This document shows, piece by piece, positions 23,814 through 31,975 of a DNA stretch of 64,000 nt (position 1 is its first letter; every line of letters begins with the position of its first letter). The DNA is taken from assembly GCF_047303325.1 (NCBI RefSeq), contig NZ_JBKBEX010000016.1, forward strand, positions 52,868 to 116,867, written 5' to 3'. The position numbers and the translations under genes are program-made. This stretch comes from Polaromonas sp047303325. Lineage in GTDB: Bacteria; Pseudomonadota; Gammaproteobacteria; Burkholderiales; Burkholderiaceae_C. The notes below the pieces were generated by a model, which saw only the letters and a list, made by a program, of their open reading frames with translations, made no database searches and was not told the origin of the DNA.

Positions 23814-24068
23814 CCACCCCCGTCCAGGCTCACTGCGTGTAGCCTGTTCCCCCAAGAATTGGTACACCCCTGTCCAAGCTCACTGCGTGTAGCTTGTTCC
23901 CCCCTCAAGGGGGCGGCGCCTGCGGTCTGGCAAAGCCAGTCCCGCGGCCCCCGCTGGTTGTTGTGCCCCTCTTTTCAGGCCAGCATGAGCCGCGGAACCG
24001 GCTTCGCCGGGCCGCAGGCGGGCGGCCCCCTCGGGGGGCAGGGAGTTACACGCAGTGAACGACCGTGG
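23814..24068. repeat. Intergenic GC-rich repeat, copies B1 and B2 in inverted orientation
   Basis: The 349 bp between the hydrolase and rpsU are mostly repeat. A ~38-base unit containing CTCACTGCGTGTAGC occurs twice in tandem (about 23818-23853 and 23871-23908). It leads into one repeat core (to about 23951). After a ~35-base spacer the core is repeated in reverse orientation (23989-24068), ending with GTTACACGCAGTGAAC. The two halves could form a long stem. Related single copies lie at 2411-2513 and 62251-62345. Confidence 0.75.
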
Positions 24069-24080
24069 GGGTGCTATAAT
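24052..24080 (+). promoter_or_regulatory. Sigma-70 promoter of rpsU
   Basis: A perfect TATAAT lies at 24075-24080. The -35 region (around 24052-24057) has only a weak match and falls inside the repeat's terminal CGCAGTGAAC. The rpsU leader is about 75 bases. Confidence 0.6.
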
Positions 24081-24160
24081 CTCAGGCTTTGCTAGCAAAC
24101 CCGCGCCTGGCCTGATCCTGATCAGATCAATTAAGGCGCACCTTTTGGATCAACTGAACA

Positions 24161-24373
24161 ATGACCACCATCCGTGTAAAAGACAATGAGCCCTTCGACG
24201 TGGCTCTGCGCCGTTTCAAGCGCACCATTGAAAAACTCGGCCTGCTGACCGACCTGCGCGCCCGCGAGTTTTACGAAAAGCCAACGGCAGAGCGCAAGCG
24301 CAAGAAGGCAGCCGCCGTCAAACGCAACTACAAGCGCATCCGCTCGATGCAGTTGCCCAAGAAGCTGTACTAA
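24161..24373 (+). CDS. rpsU: 30S ribosomal protein S21
   Basis: 70 residues, highly basic, beginning 'MTTIRVKDNEPFDVALRRFK' and ending in the typical 'KRNYKRIRSMQLPKKLY' tail. S21 binds the 30S platform and helps initiation. Length and sequence fit the family exactly. It has its own TATAAT promoter and a strong terminator 26 bp after the stop, so it is probably monocistronic, with yqeY following under separate control. Confidence 0.98.
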   Translation: MTTIRVKDNEPFDVALRRFKRTIEKLGLLTDLRAREFYEKPTAERKRKKAAAVKRNYKRIRSMQLPKKLY

Positions 24374-24398
24374 TCCTTTAGTACCGCCTCACGGCAAC

Positions 24399-24433
24399 AA
24401 AAAGCCCGCACGAGGACGCTCTGCGGGCTTTTG
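24399..24433 (+). terminator. Intrinsic terminator of rpsU
   Basis: AAAAGCCCGCA pairs with TGCGGGCTTTT around an 11-base loop, and a further T-rich stretch follows. Confidence 0.9.
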
Positions 24434-24494
24434 TGCTTTTTGGCCCGCGCCAATCGATCCTCTCCCCCTTATTCCCGCCCCTCAGGAGCCCCGA

Positions 24495-24944
24495 ATGTCA
24501 GCCCTCAAAGAAAAAATCACCGAAGACATGAAGACCGCCATGCGCGCCAAGGACAGCGAGCGCCTGGGCACCATACGCCTGCTGCTGGCGGCCCTCAAGC
24601 AAAAAGAGGTCGATGAGCGCGTGGTGCTGGACGACGCGGCCGTGGTCGCCATCGTCGACAAGCTGATCAAGCAGCGCAAGGATTCACTCGAAGCCTTCCA
24701 GAAGGCCGAGCGCAAGGACCTGGCCGACAAGGAAGCCGCCGAGCTGACCGTGCTGCAGGCTTACCTGCCAGCGCGCCTGAGCGCCGACGAAGTGGCGGCC
24801 GCCGTCAAGGCCATCGTGGCCGAACTGGGCGCCAGCGGCCCCGGCGACATGGGCAAGGTCATGGGCGCGGTGAAAGCCAAACTGGCCGGCAAGGCCGACA
24901 TGGGCCAGGTCTCGGCCGCCGTCAAGGCCGCACTGGCCGGTTAA
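24495..24944 (+). CDS. yqeY: GatB/YqeY domain protein
   Basis: 149 residues, soluble and helical, with the family start 'LKEKITEDMKTAMRAKDSE' and the C-terminal GatB-like stretch 'MGKVMGAVKAKLAGKADMGQVSAAVKAAL', which is related to the tRNA-binding tail of the amidotransferase subunit GatB. A stand-alone YqeY may act on misacylated or otherwise bound tRNA; its reaction is not settled. It follows rpsU, a common order in Proteobacteria, with AGGAG upstream. Confidence 0.92.
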   Translation: MSALKEKITEDMKTAMRAKDSERLGTIRLLLAALKQKEVDERVVLDDAAVVAIVDKLIKQRKDSLEAFQKAERKDLADKEAAELTVLQAYLPARLSADEVAAAVKAIVAELGASGPGDMGKVMGAVKAKLAGKADMGQVSAAVKAALAG

Positions 24945-24958
24945 GTCCTGTTTGCGCC

Positions 24959-25858
24959 TCAGTGGCGCAGCAAAATCAGCGCGCAGCCCGCGGCCGTCAG
25001 CAAGGCGCCGCACCAGCCGCCCAGGGCGGGCCGGCGGCGGTACACCCACCACAGCAGCGGCAACAGCAGCACCGGCGTCACGGACGACAGCATGCCCACC
25101 ATGCCGGCGCTGCCGTTTTGCAGGGCCTTGAGGATCAGCGTCATGCCCAGGGTCATGCCCAGCGCGGCGCTGGCACAGGTGTAGCCCAGGTCCACCCAGC
25201 GCGGCGACTGCGTGGCCTGCACCACACGCCAGCCGCTGAACAGCAGCACAGCGTGCGCCGCCAGGCCGCTGCTCATGCGCACCGCCGAGGCCGCCACCGG
25301 GTCCATGCCGCTTTGCATCAGCGGCTTGAGCATCAGCGTGGCCACCGACTGGCCCAGCGCCGCCACCAAACCCAGGGCGATGCCCACGGCCAACCGCCCT
25401 TTGGTGGACTCCCAGTGGTGCAGCTCGGTTTCGCGCCGGCCGAAGGCAATCGCCGTCATCACACCGGCAACCAGCAAGGCGCTGCCCAGCAAACCCCATC
25501 CCGACAAAGTCTCACCGAGGAAAAGCCAGGCCAACACCGCGGAAAACAGCGCATGCGTGGCAAACAAAATGCCGGAGCGCCGCGGCCCCAGTCGCCCCAT
25601 GCAAGCGAACAGCGCCGTGTCACCGACAAATATGCCGATCACGCCCGACAGGGCCAGCACGCCCGCGCCGTCCAGCCGCAGGCTGCGCCAGCTTCCGGTG
25701 GCGAAGGCCAGGGCCCAGAGCATCGCGCAGGCAAACGCCAGGCGCCAGCGGCTGAAGGAAAAAGCCCCCATGCGGGCAACGGCGGAAGCCGACAACAGGC
25801 TGGAGCAGGCCCAGGTGGCCGCTGCGGCCAGCGCCAGGGTCTCGGCGGGCAGGATCAT
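24959..25858 (-). CDS. EamA/DMT-family membrane transporter
   Basis: 299 residues with about ten membrane helices in two EamA repeats; the first includes 'FVGDTALFACMGRLGPRRSGILFATHALFSA' in two stretches and the second 'LKALQNGSAGMVGMLSSVTPVLLLPLLW'. Members export amino acids, nucleosides or other small metabolites. The substrate cannot be read from the sequence. The gene ends 8 bp from the pmbA stop side on the same strand, so it could be the upstream-independent second gene of a pmbA transcript. Confidence 0.85.
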   Translation of the reverse strand: MILPAETLALAAAATWACSSLLSASAVARMGAFSFSRWRLAFACAMLWALAFATGSWRSLRLDGAGVLALSGVIGIFVGDTALFACMGRLGPRRSGILFATHALFSAVLAWLFLGETLSGWGLLGSALLVAGVMTAIAFGRRETELHHWESTKGRLAVGIALGLVAALGQSVATLMLKPLMQSGMDPVAASAVRMSSGLAAHAVLLFSGWRVVQATQSPRWVDLGYTCASAALGMTLGMTLILKALQNGSAGMVGMLSSVTPVLLLPLLWWVYRRRPALGGWCGALLTAAGCALILLRH

Positions 25859-25866
25859 CGGGAAGG

Positions 25867-27282
25867 CTAGCTGCCCGCCACCTTCATGCGGTTGACCAGG
25901 ATGGAGCCCACGGTTTTGGCGCCGTAGTTGTAGGCGTCCGCACCCACAGCCTCAATGCCCATGAGCATGTCCTTGAGATTGCCGGCGATGGTGATTTCCT
26001 CGACCGGGAAGACGATACGGCCGTTTTCGACCCAGAAGCCCGAGGCGCCGCGCGAGTAATCGCCGGTCACGTAGTTCACGCCCTGGCCCATCAGCTCGGT
26101 CACAAAAAGGCCGCGCCCCAGCTTGCGCAGCATCGCGTCCAGGTCGTCGCCCGGGCGCGTGTGCCGGCTGGTCAGGATCAGGTTGTGCGAGCCGCCGGCG
26201 TTGCCGGTGGTGCGCATGCCCAGCTTGCGGGCCGAATAGGTGCTCAGGAAATAACCCTCGACGCGGCCGCCGGCCACCACCTTGCGCGCCTGGGTTTTCA
26301 CGCCCTCTTCGTCAAAAGGCGCGCTACCCTTGCCTTTGCGCAGGTGCGGGTCTTCGGCGACGTCGATGTGTTTGGGAAAAGCCGGCTTGCCCAGGCTGTC
26401 AGCCAGGAAGGTGCTTTTGCGGTACAGCGCACCGCCGCTCACGGCCTGCACAAAACCGCCCAGTAAACCTGCGGCAAGTGGCGACTCGAACAGCACCGGG
26501 CACTGCGTGGTCGGGATCTTGCGGCTTTTCAGGCGCGCCAGCGCACGCTCGGCGGCATAACGGCCCACGGCCTCGGGGCGAGCCAGTTCAGCCGCATCGC
26601 GCATGGAGCTGTACCAGGCATCGCGCTGCATCTGGTCGCCCTTGCCGGCGATGGGCGCCACCGAGATGCTGTGGCGCGAACTGGCATAACCGCCGCGAAA
26701 GCCCTTGGTGTGGGCGCTGAAAAAATGGCTTTGCTGGGCCGACACGCCCGCGCCTTCGCTGTTGGTGATCAGTCGGCTGGTGCCCAGGGCCGCGGCCTCG
26801 CATTGAAGGGCCAGTTGCGCGGCCTGTTCGGAATCTATGGCCCAGGGGTGGAACAAATCGAGCTCCGGGTGCACGCGCGCGATGTCGCGCTCGTCGGGCA
26901 GGCCCGATGTTTCGTCTTCGGCGGTGAAGCGCGCGATGTCGTAGGCCGCTTTCACGGTCTGCTCTATGGCCGCCTTGGAGAAATCGCTGGTCGCGGCATT
27001 GCCGCGCTTTTTGCCGATGTAGACGGTGATGCCCAGGGACTTGTCGCGGTTGCGCTCGACGTTTTCCAGTTCGCCCTTGCGCACACTGACTGACAGGCCG
27101 CAGCCTTCGGACGCCTCGGCCGCGGCATCGGTGGCGCCCAGTTTTTTGGCGTGCCCCAGGGCGGTGTCGACAAGGTCCTCGAAGAAATCGCGGTGGTAAC
27201 TGAAGCCGCTTTCAGGCTGGTGGGAGGGCCGGGATGCGCCGCGTTTTGCGCCGCTGGCGCGAGAGGAAGCTTTTTGGGTCAT
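25867..27282 (-). CDS. pmbA: PmbA/TldD-family metalloprotease subunit
   Basis: 471 residues from the ATG at 27282. PmbA (TldE) pairs with TldD to degrade unfolded peptides, process microcin and support CcdA turnover. Recognisable parts are the N-terminal 'ATDAAAEASEGCGLSVSVRKGELE', the central 'TTQCPVLFESPLAAGLLGGF' and the C-terminal 'GVNYVTGDYSRGASGFWVENG'. The metal-binding histidines belong to TldD, so a tldD gene is expected elsewhere. A longer in-frame start (27336) would overlap the divergent darP region and is unlikely. Confidence 0.93.
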   Translation of the reverse strand: MTQKASSRASGAKRGASRPSHQPESGFSYHRDFFEDLVDTALGHAKKLGATDAAAEASEGCGLSVSVRKGELENVERNRDKSLGITVYIGKKRGNAATSDFSKAAIEQTVKAAYDIARFTAEDETSGLPDERDIARVHPELDLFHPWAIDSEQAAQLALQCEAAALGTSRLITNSEGAGVSAQQSHFFSAHTKGFRGGYASSRHSISVAPIAGKGDQMQRDAWYSSMRDAAELARPEAVGRYAAERALARLKSRKIPTTQCPVLFESPLAAGLLGGFVQAVSGGALYRKSTFLADSLGKPAFPKHIDVAEDPHLRKGKGSAPFDEEGVKTQARKVVAGGRVEGYFLSTYSARKLGMRTTGNAGGSHNLILTSRHTRPGDDLDAMLRKLGRGLFVTELMGQGVNYVTGDYSRGASGFWVENGRIVFPVEEITIAGNLKDMLMGIEAVGADAYNYGAKTVGSILVNRMKVAGS

Positions 27283-27307
27283 ATGGGTAGCTATGATACT
27301 GACTGCC

Positions 27308-27916
27308 ATGAACAACAAGACTCCCAAGGCCATCAAGGGCTACTGGTCCAACGGCCGCTTCGTCAAACCCGAGGAAATCGCGCTCGAGGAAGTCGGCCCG
27401 CCCAGCAAAACCCAGCTCAAGGCCGAGGCCGACGAAAAACAGGCGCTCGGTGAAGCGCTGCTGACCCTGCGCGCCGACCTGATGGCGCGCCTGGACCTGC
27501 CCGACAAACTGCGCGACGCGATCGCCGACGCCAAAAAAATCACCAATTTCGAGGGCAAGCGCCGCCAGATGCAATTCATCGGCAAGCTGATGCGCCCGCT
27601 GGACCCTGAGCCCATTCGCGAAGCCATCAACGAACAGCTCAACGGCTCGGCCGACCTGACGCTGGCCCTGCACCTGGCCGAGCAATGGCGCGACAAGCTG
27701 ATCGCCGACGACGCCGCGCTGGGCGACTGGTTGCGCGAATACCCCGGCACCGATTCCCAGCAGCTGCGCGCGCTGGTGCGCCAGGCCCGCAAGGACGCCA
27801 AGCCCGAAAAGCCCGGCGAAGCGCCGCGCCACGGCAAGTCCTACCGCGAGATATTCCAGCTGGTGCGCCATGCCATGGCCCAGGGGCCTGGAGAGCCCGA
27901 GGAACCCCAGGCATGA
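27308..27916 (+). CDS. darP: Ribosome biogenesis factor DarP (YjgA, DUF615)
   Basis: 202 residues. DarP helps late assembly of the 50S subunit. The sequence has the family pattern: an acidic/basic N-terminus, 'KKITNFEGKRRQMQFIGKLM' (about 74-93) and 'FPGTDSQQLRALVRQARKD'-like C-terminal helix (here 'YPGTDSQQLRALVRQARKD'). It is divergent from pmbA, the same pairing seen in many Gammaproteobacteria and Betaproteobacteria. An ATG 15 bp upstream (27293) is a weaker alternative. It overlaps mog by ATGA. Confidence 0.93.
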   Translation: MNNKTPKAIKGYWSNGRFVKPEEIALEEVGPPSKTQLKAEADEKQALGEALLTLRADLMARLDLPDKLRDAIADAKKITNFEGKRRQMQFIGKLMRPLDPEPIREAINEQLNGSADLTLALHLAEQWRDKLIADDAALGDWLREYPGTDSQQLRALVRQARKDAKPEKPGEAPRHGKSYREIFQLVRHAMAQGPGEPEEPQA

Positions 27917-28506
27917 GCGAGGCCTTTGACGCCGTCAAAATCGGCATCGTCTCGGTCAGCGATCGGGCCTCGGCCGGCGTCTACGTCGACAAGGGCCTGC
28001 CGGCGCTTAAAGAGTGGCTCACGCGCGCGCTGCGCAACCCCATCACCTTTGAAGAACGCCTGATTCCCGACGAGCAGGCCGGCATCAGCGCCGCGCTGAT
28101 CGCGCTGGTCGACGCCGGCTGCTCGCTGGTGCTGACCACGGGCGGCACAGGCCCCGCGCCGCGCGATGTGACGCCCGAAGCCACGCTGGCCGTGGCCCAC
28201 AAGGAAATGCCCGGTTTCGGCGAACAGATGCGGCAGATCAGCCTGAAATTTGTGCCCACGGCCATCCTGTCGCGCCAGTGCGCGGTGATACGGGGCAAAA
28301 GCCTGATCCTGAACCTTCCCGGGCAGCCCAAATCGATCGCCGAAACACTGGAAGGGCTGAAAAACCCCGACGGTTCGCAGGCGGTGGCGGGTATTTTTGC
28401 CGCCGTACCTTATTGCATAGACCTGATAGGCGGCCCTTACCTGGAAACCGACGAAGCCGTGTGCCAGGCCTTCCGGCCCAAAAGCGCCCAGCGCCCGCCG
28501 CGCTGA
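27913..28506 (+). CDS. mog: Molybdopterin adenylyltransferase
   Basis: 197 residues. It adenylates molybdopterin with ATP before molybdate insertion, and so supports the NasA nitrate reductase encoded earlier in the window. Motifs: 'IGIVSVSDRASAGVYVDKG', 'LVLTTGGTGPAPRDVTPEAT' (the MPT-binding loop with its Asp) and 'LILNLPGQPKSI'. The start overlaps the darP stop (ATGA), so the pair is translationally coupled. Confidence 0.95.
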   Translation: MSEAFDAVKIGIVSVSDRASAGVYVDKGLPALKEWLTRALRNPITFEERLIPDEQAGISAALIALVDAGCSLVLTTGGTGPAPRDVTPEATLAVAHKEMPGFGEQMRQISLKFVPTAILSRQCAVIRGKSLILNLPGQPKSIAETLEGLKNPDGSQAVAGIFAAVPYCIDLIGGPYLETDEAVCQAFRPKSAQRPPR

Positions 28507-28580
28507 GCCTTGCCACCCGCCGGTTTGGACCGGCCGGTTTTCTCACGTAGTATTCGGGCTTTACAACTCGAGGAGCTGAG

Positions 28581-28919
28581 ATGGACGAGCTGATTGAAAC
28601 GCCGGGCAAGGACTCGAAAAACACCGCCGTGCTGATCTGGATAGGAACCCTGTTCCTGGGCTTTATCCCGGGCCTGATCGTTTACCTGGTGAAAAAGGAC
28701 GACGCCTATATCCTGGACCAGTCCAAGGAGGCGCTGAACTGGTCCATCACGGCGGCCATAGGCTATGTGGCGGGGATGATCCTCACCTTTGTGCTGATCG
28801 GCTTCCTGGTGTTTGTGGCGCTGGGCATTTGCCACCTGGTGTTCTGCGTCATGGGCGCGATAGGCGCCTCCAACGGCAAGACCTTTCGCGTGCCCTTCGC
28901 GCTGCGCCTGATCAACTGA
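28581..28919 (+). CDS. DUF4870-family small membrane protein
   Basis: 112 residues with three to four membrane helices: 'VLIWIGTLFLGFIPGLIVYL' (about 17-36), then two in residues 54-95. 'FIPGLIVYLVKKDDAYILDQ' and 'SKEALNW' match the DUF4870 (Tic20-like) pattern. Function unknown. GAGGAG precedes the ATG, and a bidirectional terminator follows. Confidence 0.88.
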   Translation: MDELIETPGKDSKNTAVLIWIGTLFLGFIPGLIVYLVKKDDAYILDQSKEALNWSITAAIGYVAGMILTFVLIGFLVFVALGICHLVFCVMGAIGASNGKTFRVPFALRLIN

Positions 28920-28944
28920 TGCGCTGATCGCCCCAGGCGAAAAG

Positions 28945-28976
28945 TAAAAAAGGAAGGGCCATCCTTCCTTTTTTTT
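28945..28976. terminator. Bidirectional intrinsic terminator
   Basis: AAAAAAGGAAGG and CCTTCCTTTTTT pair around the five-base loop GCCAT. The A-tract and T-tract allow use from both sides, by the DUF4870 gene and by the convergent cysE. Confidence 0.9.
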
Positions 28977-28994
28977 GGCCGCCCTGCTTCCTGT

Positions 28995-29768
28995 TTACTT
29001 GCCGACAAGCTGGTTGAGCTTGTCGGCCTCGAAGGTCTCGGTGAGCGCCGCGTCCTTGGGCACGCAGTCCTTGCTCATGGCAGTTTGCGGGCCGGAGAGC
29101 TTTTCAATCGCCTGCCACAGCAAGGCGATCTGGTGCTCCTGGCCGGCCGCGTTGTCGATCAGGCCGTGCATGGCCTGGGACAGCGGGTCGTCTTCCAGCG
29201 TGATGCCGTAGGCCGAAAACGGCGTGGTCGTGACGTCGGCGCTTTCACCGGTCTTGGACGGAATGATGCGCGCCGGAATGCCCACGGCCGTGGCCCCCGC
29301 CGGCACGGGCTTGATCACCACCGCGTTGCTGCCTATCTTGGCGCCGTCGCCGACCAGGAAACCGCCCAGCACCTTGGCACCGGCACTGACCACCACGTCC
29401 TTGCCCAAAGTCGGGTGCCGCTTGGTGCCCTTGTAGAGCGAGGTGCCACCCAGCGTGACGCCCTGGTAAATCGTGCAGCCGTCGCCGATCTCGGCGGTCT
29501 CGCCGACGACAACCCCCATGGCGTGGTCAAAAAACACCCGCTCGCCGATTTTGGCGCCGGGGTGGATTTCAATGCCCGTCATCCAGCGCGAAACATGAGA
29601 GATAAAGCGGCCCATCCATTTGAAGCCGTGGTTCCAGCACCAGTGCGCGCGGCGGTGCAGCACCAGGGCATGCAGCCCCGGATAGCAGGTCAGAGCCTCC
29701 CAGGCCGTGCGGGCGGCGGGATCGCGGTCGAGGATGCACTGGATGTCGGAGCGGAGTCGGGAAAACAT
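28995..29768 (-). CDS. cysE: Serine O-acetyltransferase
   Basis: 257 residues. It acetylates serine with acetyl-CoA, the first step to cysteine. A helical N-terminal domain is followed by left-handed beta-helix hexapeptide repeats containing 'EIHPGAKIGERVFFDHAMGV', the catalytic His of 'DHAMG', and 'GGTSLYKGTKRHPTLG'. It is 9 bp downstream of trmJ on the same strand and probably co-transcribed. The ~80-residue region after the beta-helix is longer than a minimal CysE tail. Confidence 0.95.
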   Translation of the reverse strand: MFSRLRSDIQCILDRDPAARTAWEALTCYPGLHALVLHRRAHWCWNHGFKWMGRFISHVSRWMTGIEIHPGAKIGERVFFDHAMGVVVGETAEIGDGCTIYQGVTLGGTSLYKGTKRHPTLGKDVVVSAGAKVLGGFLVGDGAKIGSNAVVIKPVPAGATAVGIPARIIPSKTGESADVTTTPFSAYGITLEDDPLSQAMHGLIDNAAGQEHQIALLWQAIEKLSGPQTAMSKDCVPKDAALTETFEADKLNQLVGK

Positions 29769-29777
29769 GGTGGGAGT

Positions 29778-30578
29778 TTAGTGGCCGTCCACAGACCGTG
29801 CTGGCGTGCTGTCTTTAGGTGGCATTTGGGCGACTATGGCAGCGTTTTGCAGCATGGCCTTGGCCACGCCGCGCAGGATGTGGATTTCCTCGGGGCTCAG
29901 CTGAGCGCGGTTGAACAGCTGGTTGAGCCGGGGCATCAGCTTTTTGGGCGAGGCCGGGTCCAGAAAGCCTATGCCGGTCAGCGCCTCTTCCCAATGTTTG
30001 AGCATGCCGGCCACCGCCGCCGCGTCGGCCTGCACCGGTTCGGCCGTCGCCGGCTGCACGCTGAAGCCGCCCAGTGCCTGGCGCCAGTCGTAGGCGATCA
30101 GTTGCACGGCCGCACCCAGGTTCAGCGAGCCGAATTTCGGGTCGGTCGGAATGCTGAGCGCCACATGGCAGCGGTAGACATCCTCGTTCTGCATGCCGAA
30201 GCGCTCGGAGCCGAACAAAAAAGCCACCGATTCAGGCTTCGCGGGGGCCGCACCCAGGGGCTGGCTATCACCCAGCAGGGCCGCGAAATGCTCACGCGGC
30301 GCACGCGTGGGCGGGCCGAAGTCGCGCGGCGTCATGGCGGTGGCGCAGAGGTGGGCCATGCCGTCCAGGGCCTCGTCCAGCGTGGCGACGATGCGGGCAT
30401 TTTTGAGCACATCGAGCGCGCCGCTGGCGCGCTGTATGGTTTCCTCGCGGTTCAGCACATTGGCCCAGCGCGGCGCGACCAGCACCAGGTCGTCAAAACC
30501 CATGGTTTTCATGGCGCGGGCGGTGGCGCCGACATTGCCGGCATGGCTGGTGTTGATCAGGATGAATCGCGTATGCAT
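29778..30578 (-). CDS. trmJ: tRNA (cytidine/uridine-2'-O-)-methyltransferase TrmJ
   Basis: 266 residues. A SPOUT-family enzyme that methylates the ribose at position 32 of certain tRNAs. The N-terminus 'ILINTSHAGNVGATARAMKT' carries the conserved Asn/Arg pattern, and the knot region has 'VAFLFGSERFGMQNEDV' and 'LNLGAAVQLIAYDWRQAL'. The start at 30578 is chosen because the protein family begins directly at this strand. It lies between a LysR regulator and cysE, all in the same direction. Confidence 0.94.
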   Translation of the reverse strand: MHTRFILINTSHAGNVGATARAMKTMGFDDLVLVAPRWANVLNREETIQRASGALDVLKNARIVATLDEALDGMAHLCATAMTPRDFGPPTRAPREHFAALLGDSQPLGAAPAKPESVAFLFGSERFGMQNEDVYRCHVALSIPTDPKFGSLNLGAAVQLIAYDWRQALGGFSVQPATAEPVQADAAAVAGMLKHWEEALTGIGFLDPASPKKLMPRLNQLFNRAQLSPEEIHILRGVAKAMLQNAAIVAQMPPKDSTPARSVDGH

Positions 30579-30592
30579 GGGACAGGATTGTC

Positions 30593-31453
30593 CTATGCGG
30601 ATGGCTTCAGGACCTTGATCAGGGCCCTGATCTTGGGCGACATCGCGCCTTTGCGCCAGATCAGCTCGGTTTGCGCCCGGTCGCTTCCGGGCGGCAGCGC
30701 ATGCACGCTCAGGCGCGCGCGCTCGGGAAACGTCGCCAGCACGCTGAGCGGCACCAGCGAAATACCCATGCCCACCACCACGCAGCCCAGCATCGCGTGA
30801 TAAGACGTGATTTCTATGGTCTGCACCGGCATGCTGTTTTTGCCGGCGTACCACTGCTCGAGCCGGGCCCGGTGCGGGCAGCCCTGTTCAAAGGCGACGA
30901 TGCTGCGCGGGGGCTCGGCGCCTGCGGAGGTGATGGCGGCGTGCCCTGCGCTTGCCACGATCACCAGTTCCTCGCTGAACACCGGTTCGCGCTCGAAAGG
31001 CCCCTCGACGATGGGGCCGGTCACCAGAGCGGCGTCCATGGCGCCGGCCAGCACTGCCGCCGCCAGTTGCTGTGGATTACCGGTCTTGAGCGCCAGCTTC
31101 ACTTCCGGGTAAAGACGCACAAAATCACTGAGTGGACCGGGCAGGCGCACGGCCGAGGTGCTTTCCATGGCGCCGAGCGCCAGCGCACCGCGCGGGCTGC
31201 CGTCGCGCACCGCATCGCGCGCCTCGTCGGCCAGGTCCAGCAGGCGATGGGCATAGTCCAGCAACACCTGCCCGGCCGGCGACAAATGCAGGCGCTTGCC
31301 CTCGCGGATAAACAGCGGCGTTCCGAGTTTCTCCTCCAGCTGGCGTATGCGCGTCGTGATGTTGGACTGCACCCGGTGCAGCCGCTCGGCCGCGCGTGTC
31401 ACGCCGCCGGCCTCCACCACCGCCCGAAAAATCGCCAGGTCACTGAGCTCCAT
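30593..31453 (-). CDS. LysR-family transcriptional regulator
   Basis: 286 residues. The winged helix-turn-helix is at residues 1-60 ('FRAVVEAGGVTRAAERLHRV', 'NITTRIRQLEEKLGTPLFIR'), and an effector-binding domain follows with 'ALGAMESTSAVRLPGPLSDF'. This effector-domain type is close to YwbI/ArgP-like regulators of transport and small-molecule metabolism. It is divergent from a DUF1330 gene, and an almost perfect palindrome lies between them. Readthrough into trmJ (14 bp gap) is possible. Confidence 0.92.
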   Translation of the reverse strand: MELSDLAIFRAVVEAGGVTRAAERLHRVQSNITTRIRQLEEKLGTPLFIREGKRLHLSPAGQVLLDYAHRLLDLADEARDAVRDGSPRGALALGAMESTSAVRLPGPLSDFVRLYPEVKLALKTGNPQQLAAAVLAGAMDAALVTGPIVEGPFEREPVFSEELVIVASAGHAAITSAGAEPPRSIVAFEQGCPHRARLEQWYAGKNSMPVQTIEITSYHAMLGCVVVGMGISLVPLSVLATFPERARLSVHALPPGSDRAQTELIWRKGAMSPKIRALIKVLKPSA

Positions 31454-31463
31454 ACATCTCCAT

Positions 31464-31484
31464 TAAAGATATAAATTATCTTTA
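31464..31484. promoter_or_regulatory. Candidate LysR operator
   Basis: TAAAGATA and TATCTTTA, eight bases each, form a perfect inverted repeat with a five-base centre, in an AT-rich patch between the divergent LysR and DUF1330 genes. It lies 11 bp from the regulator's start codon, where autorepression would be expected. Confidence 0.5.
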
Positions 31485-31558
31485 TTATTCATTTTTCAGA
31501 ATGCATTGTCACGCGTATCGTCCAGCCCTTGACCACTTCACAACACCCAAGGAACAAC

Positions 31559-31846
31559 ATGCCAAAGGCTTACTGGATCGTGCGCGTCTCGGTGCGCAAC
31601 ATCGACGAATATCCCCGCTATCTCACGGCGGCGCGGCCCGCCTTCGAGAAGTTCGGGGCCAACTTCCTCGTGCGCGGTGGCGCTTACGAGAGCATGGAGG
31701 GCAGCTCGCGCGAGCGCAATGTCGTTGTGGAGTTCGCCGACATGGCGACCGCCCAGGCCTGTTACGCCAGCCCCGAATACCAGGCGGCGCGGGCCATACG
31801 CCAGCAATACGCGGACGCGGATTTCCTGATCGCGCAAGGCGCTTAG
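31559..31846 (+). CDS. DUF1330 family protein
   Basis: 95 residues, soluble, with a dimeric alpha/beta-barrel (ferredoxin-like) pattern: 'KAYWIVRVSVRNIDEYPRYL', 'FLVRGGAYESMEG' and 'VVEFADMATAQACYASPEYQ'. The family is widespread and of unknown function. The start at 31559 follows AAGGAAC. It is divergent from the LysR gene and is its likely target. Confidence 0.9.
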   Translation: MPKAYWIVRVSVRNIDEYPRYLTAARPAFEKFGANFLVRGGAYESMEGSSRERNVVVEFADMATAQACYASPEYQAARAIRQQYADADFLIAQGA

Positions 31847-31975
31847 GCCTGTTCAGGCGCGATATGGCTCTCAGGAGACCTCAGGAGGGGGCCGTATCGC
31901 GTTTATGGGAAAATACCGCCATTGCCCGCCGCCCGCATCGCCGGCGCCGGTTTATCCCGTTCTTCCCTACAAGTT

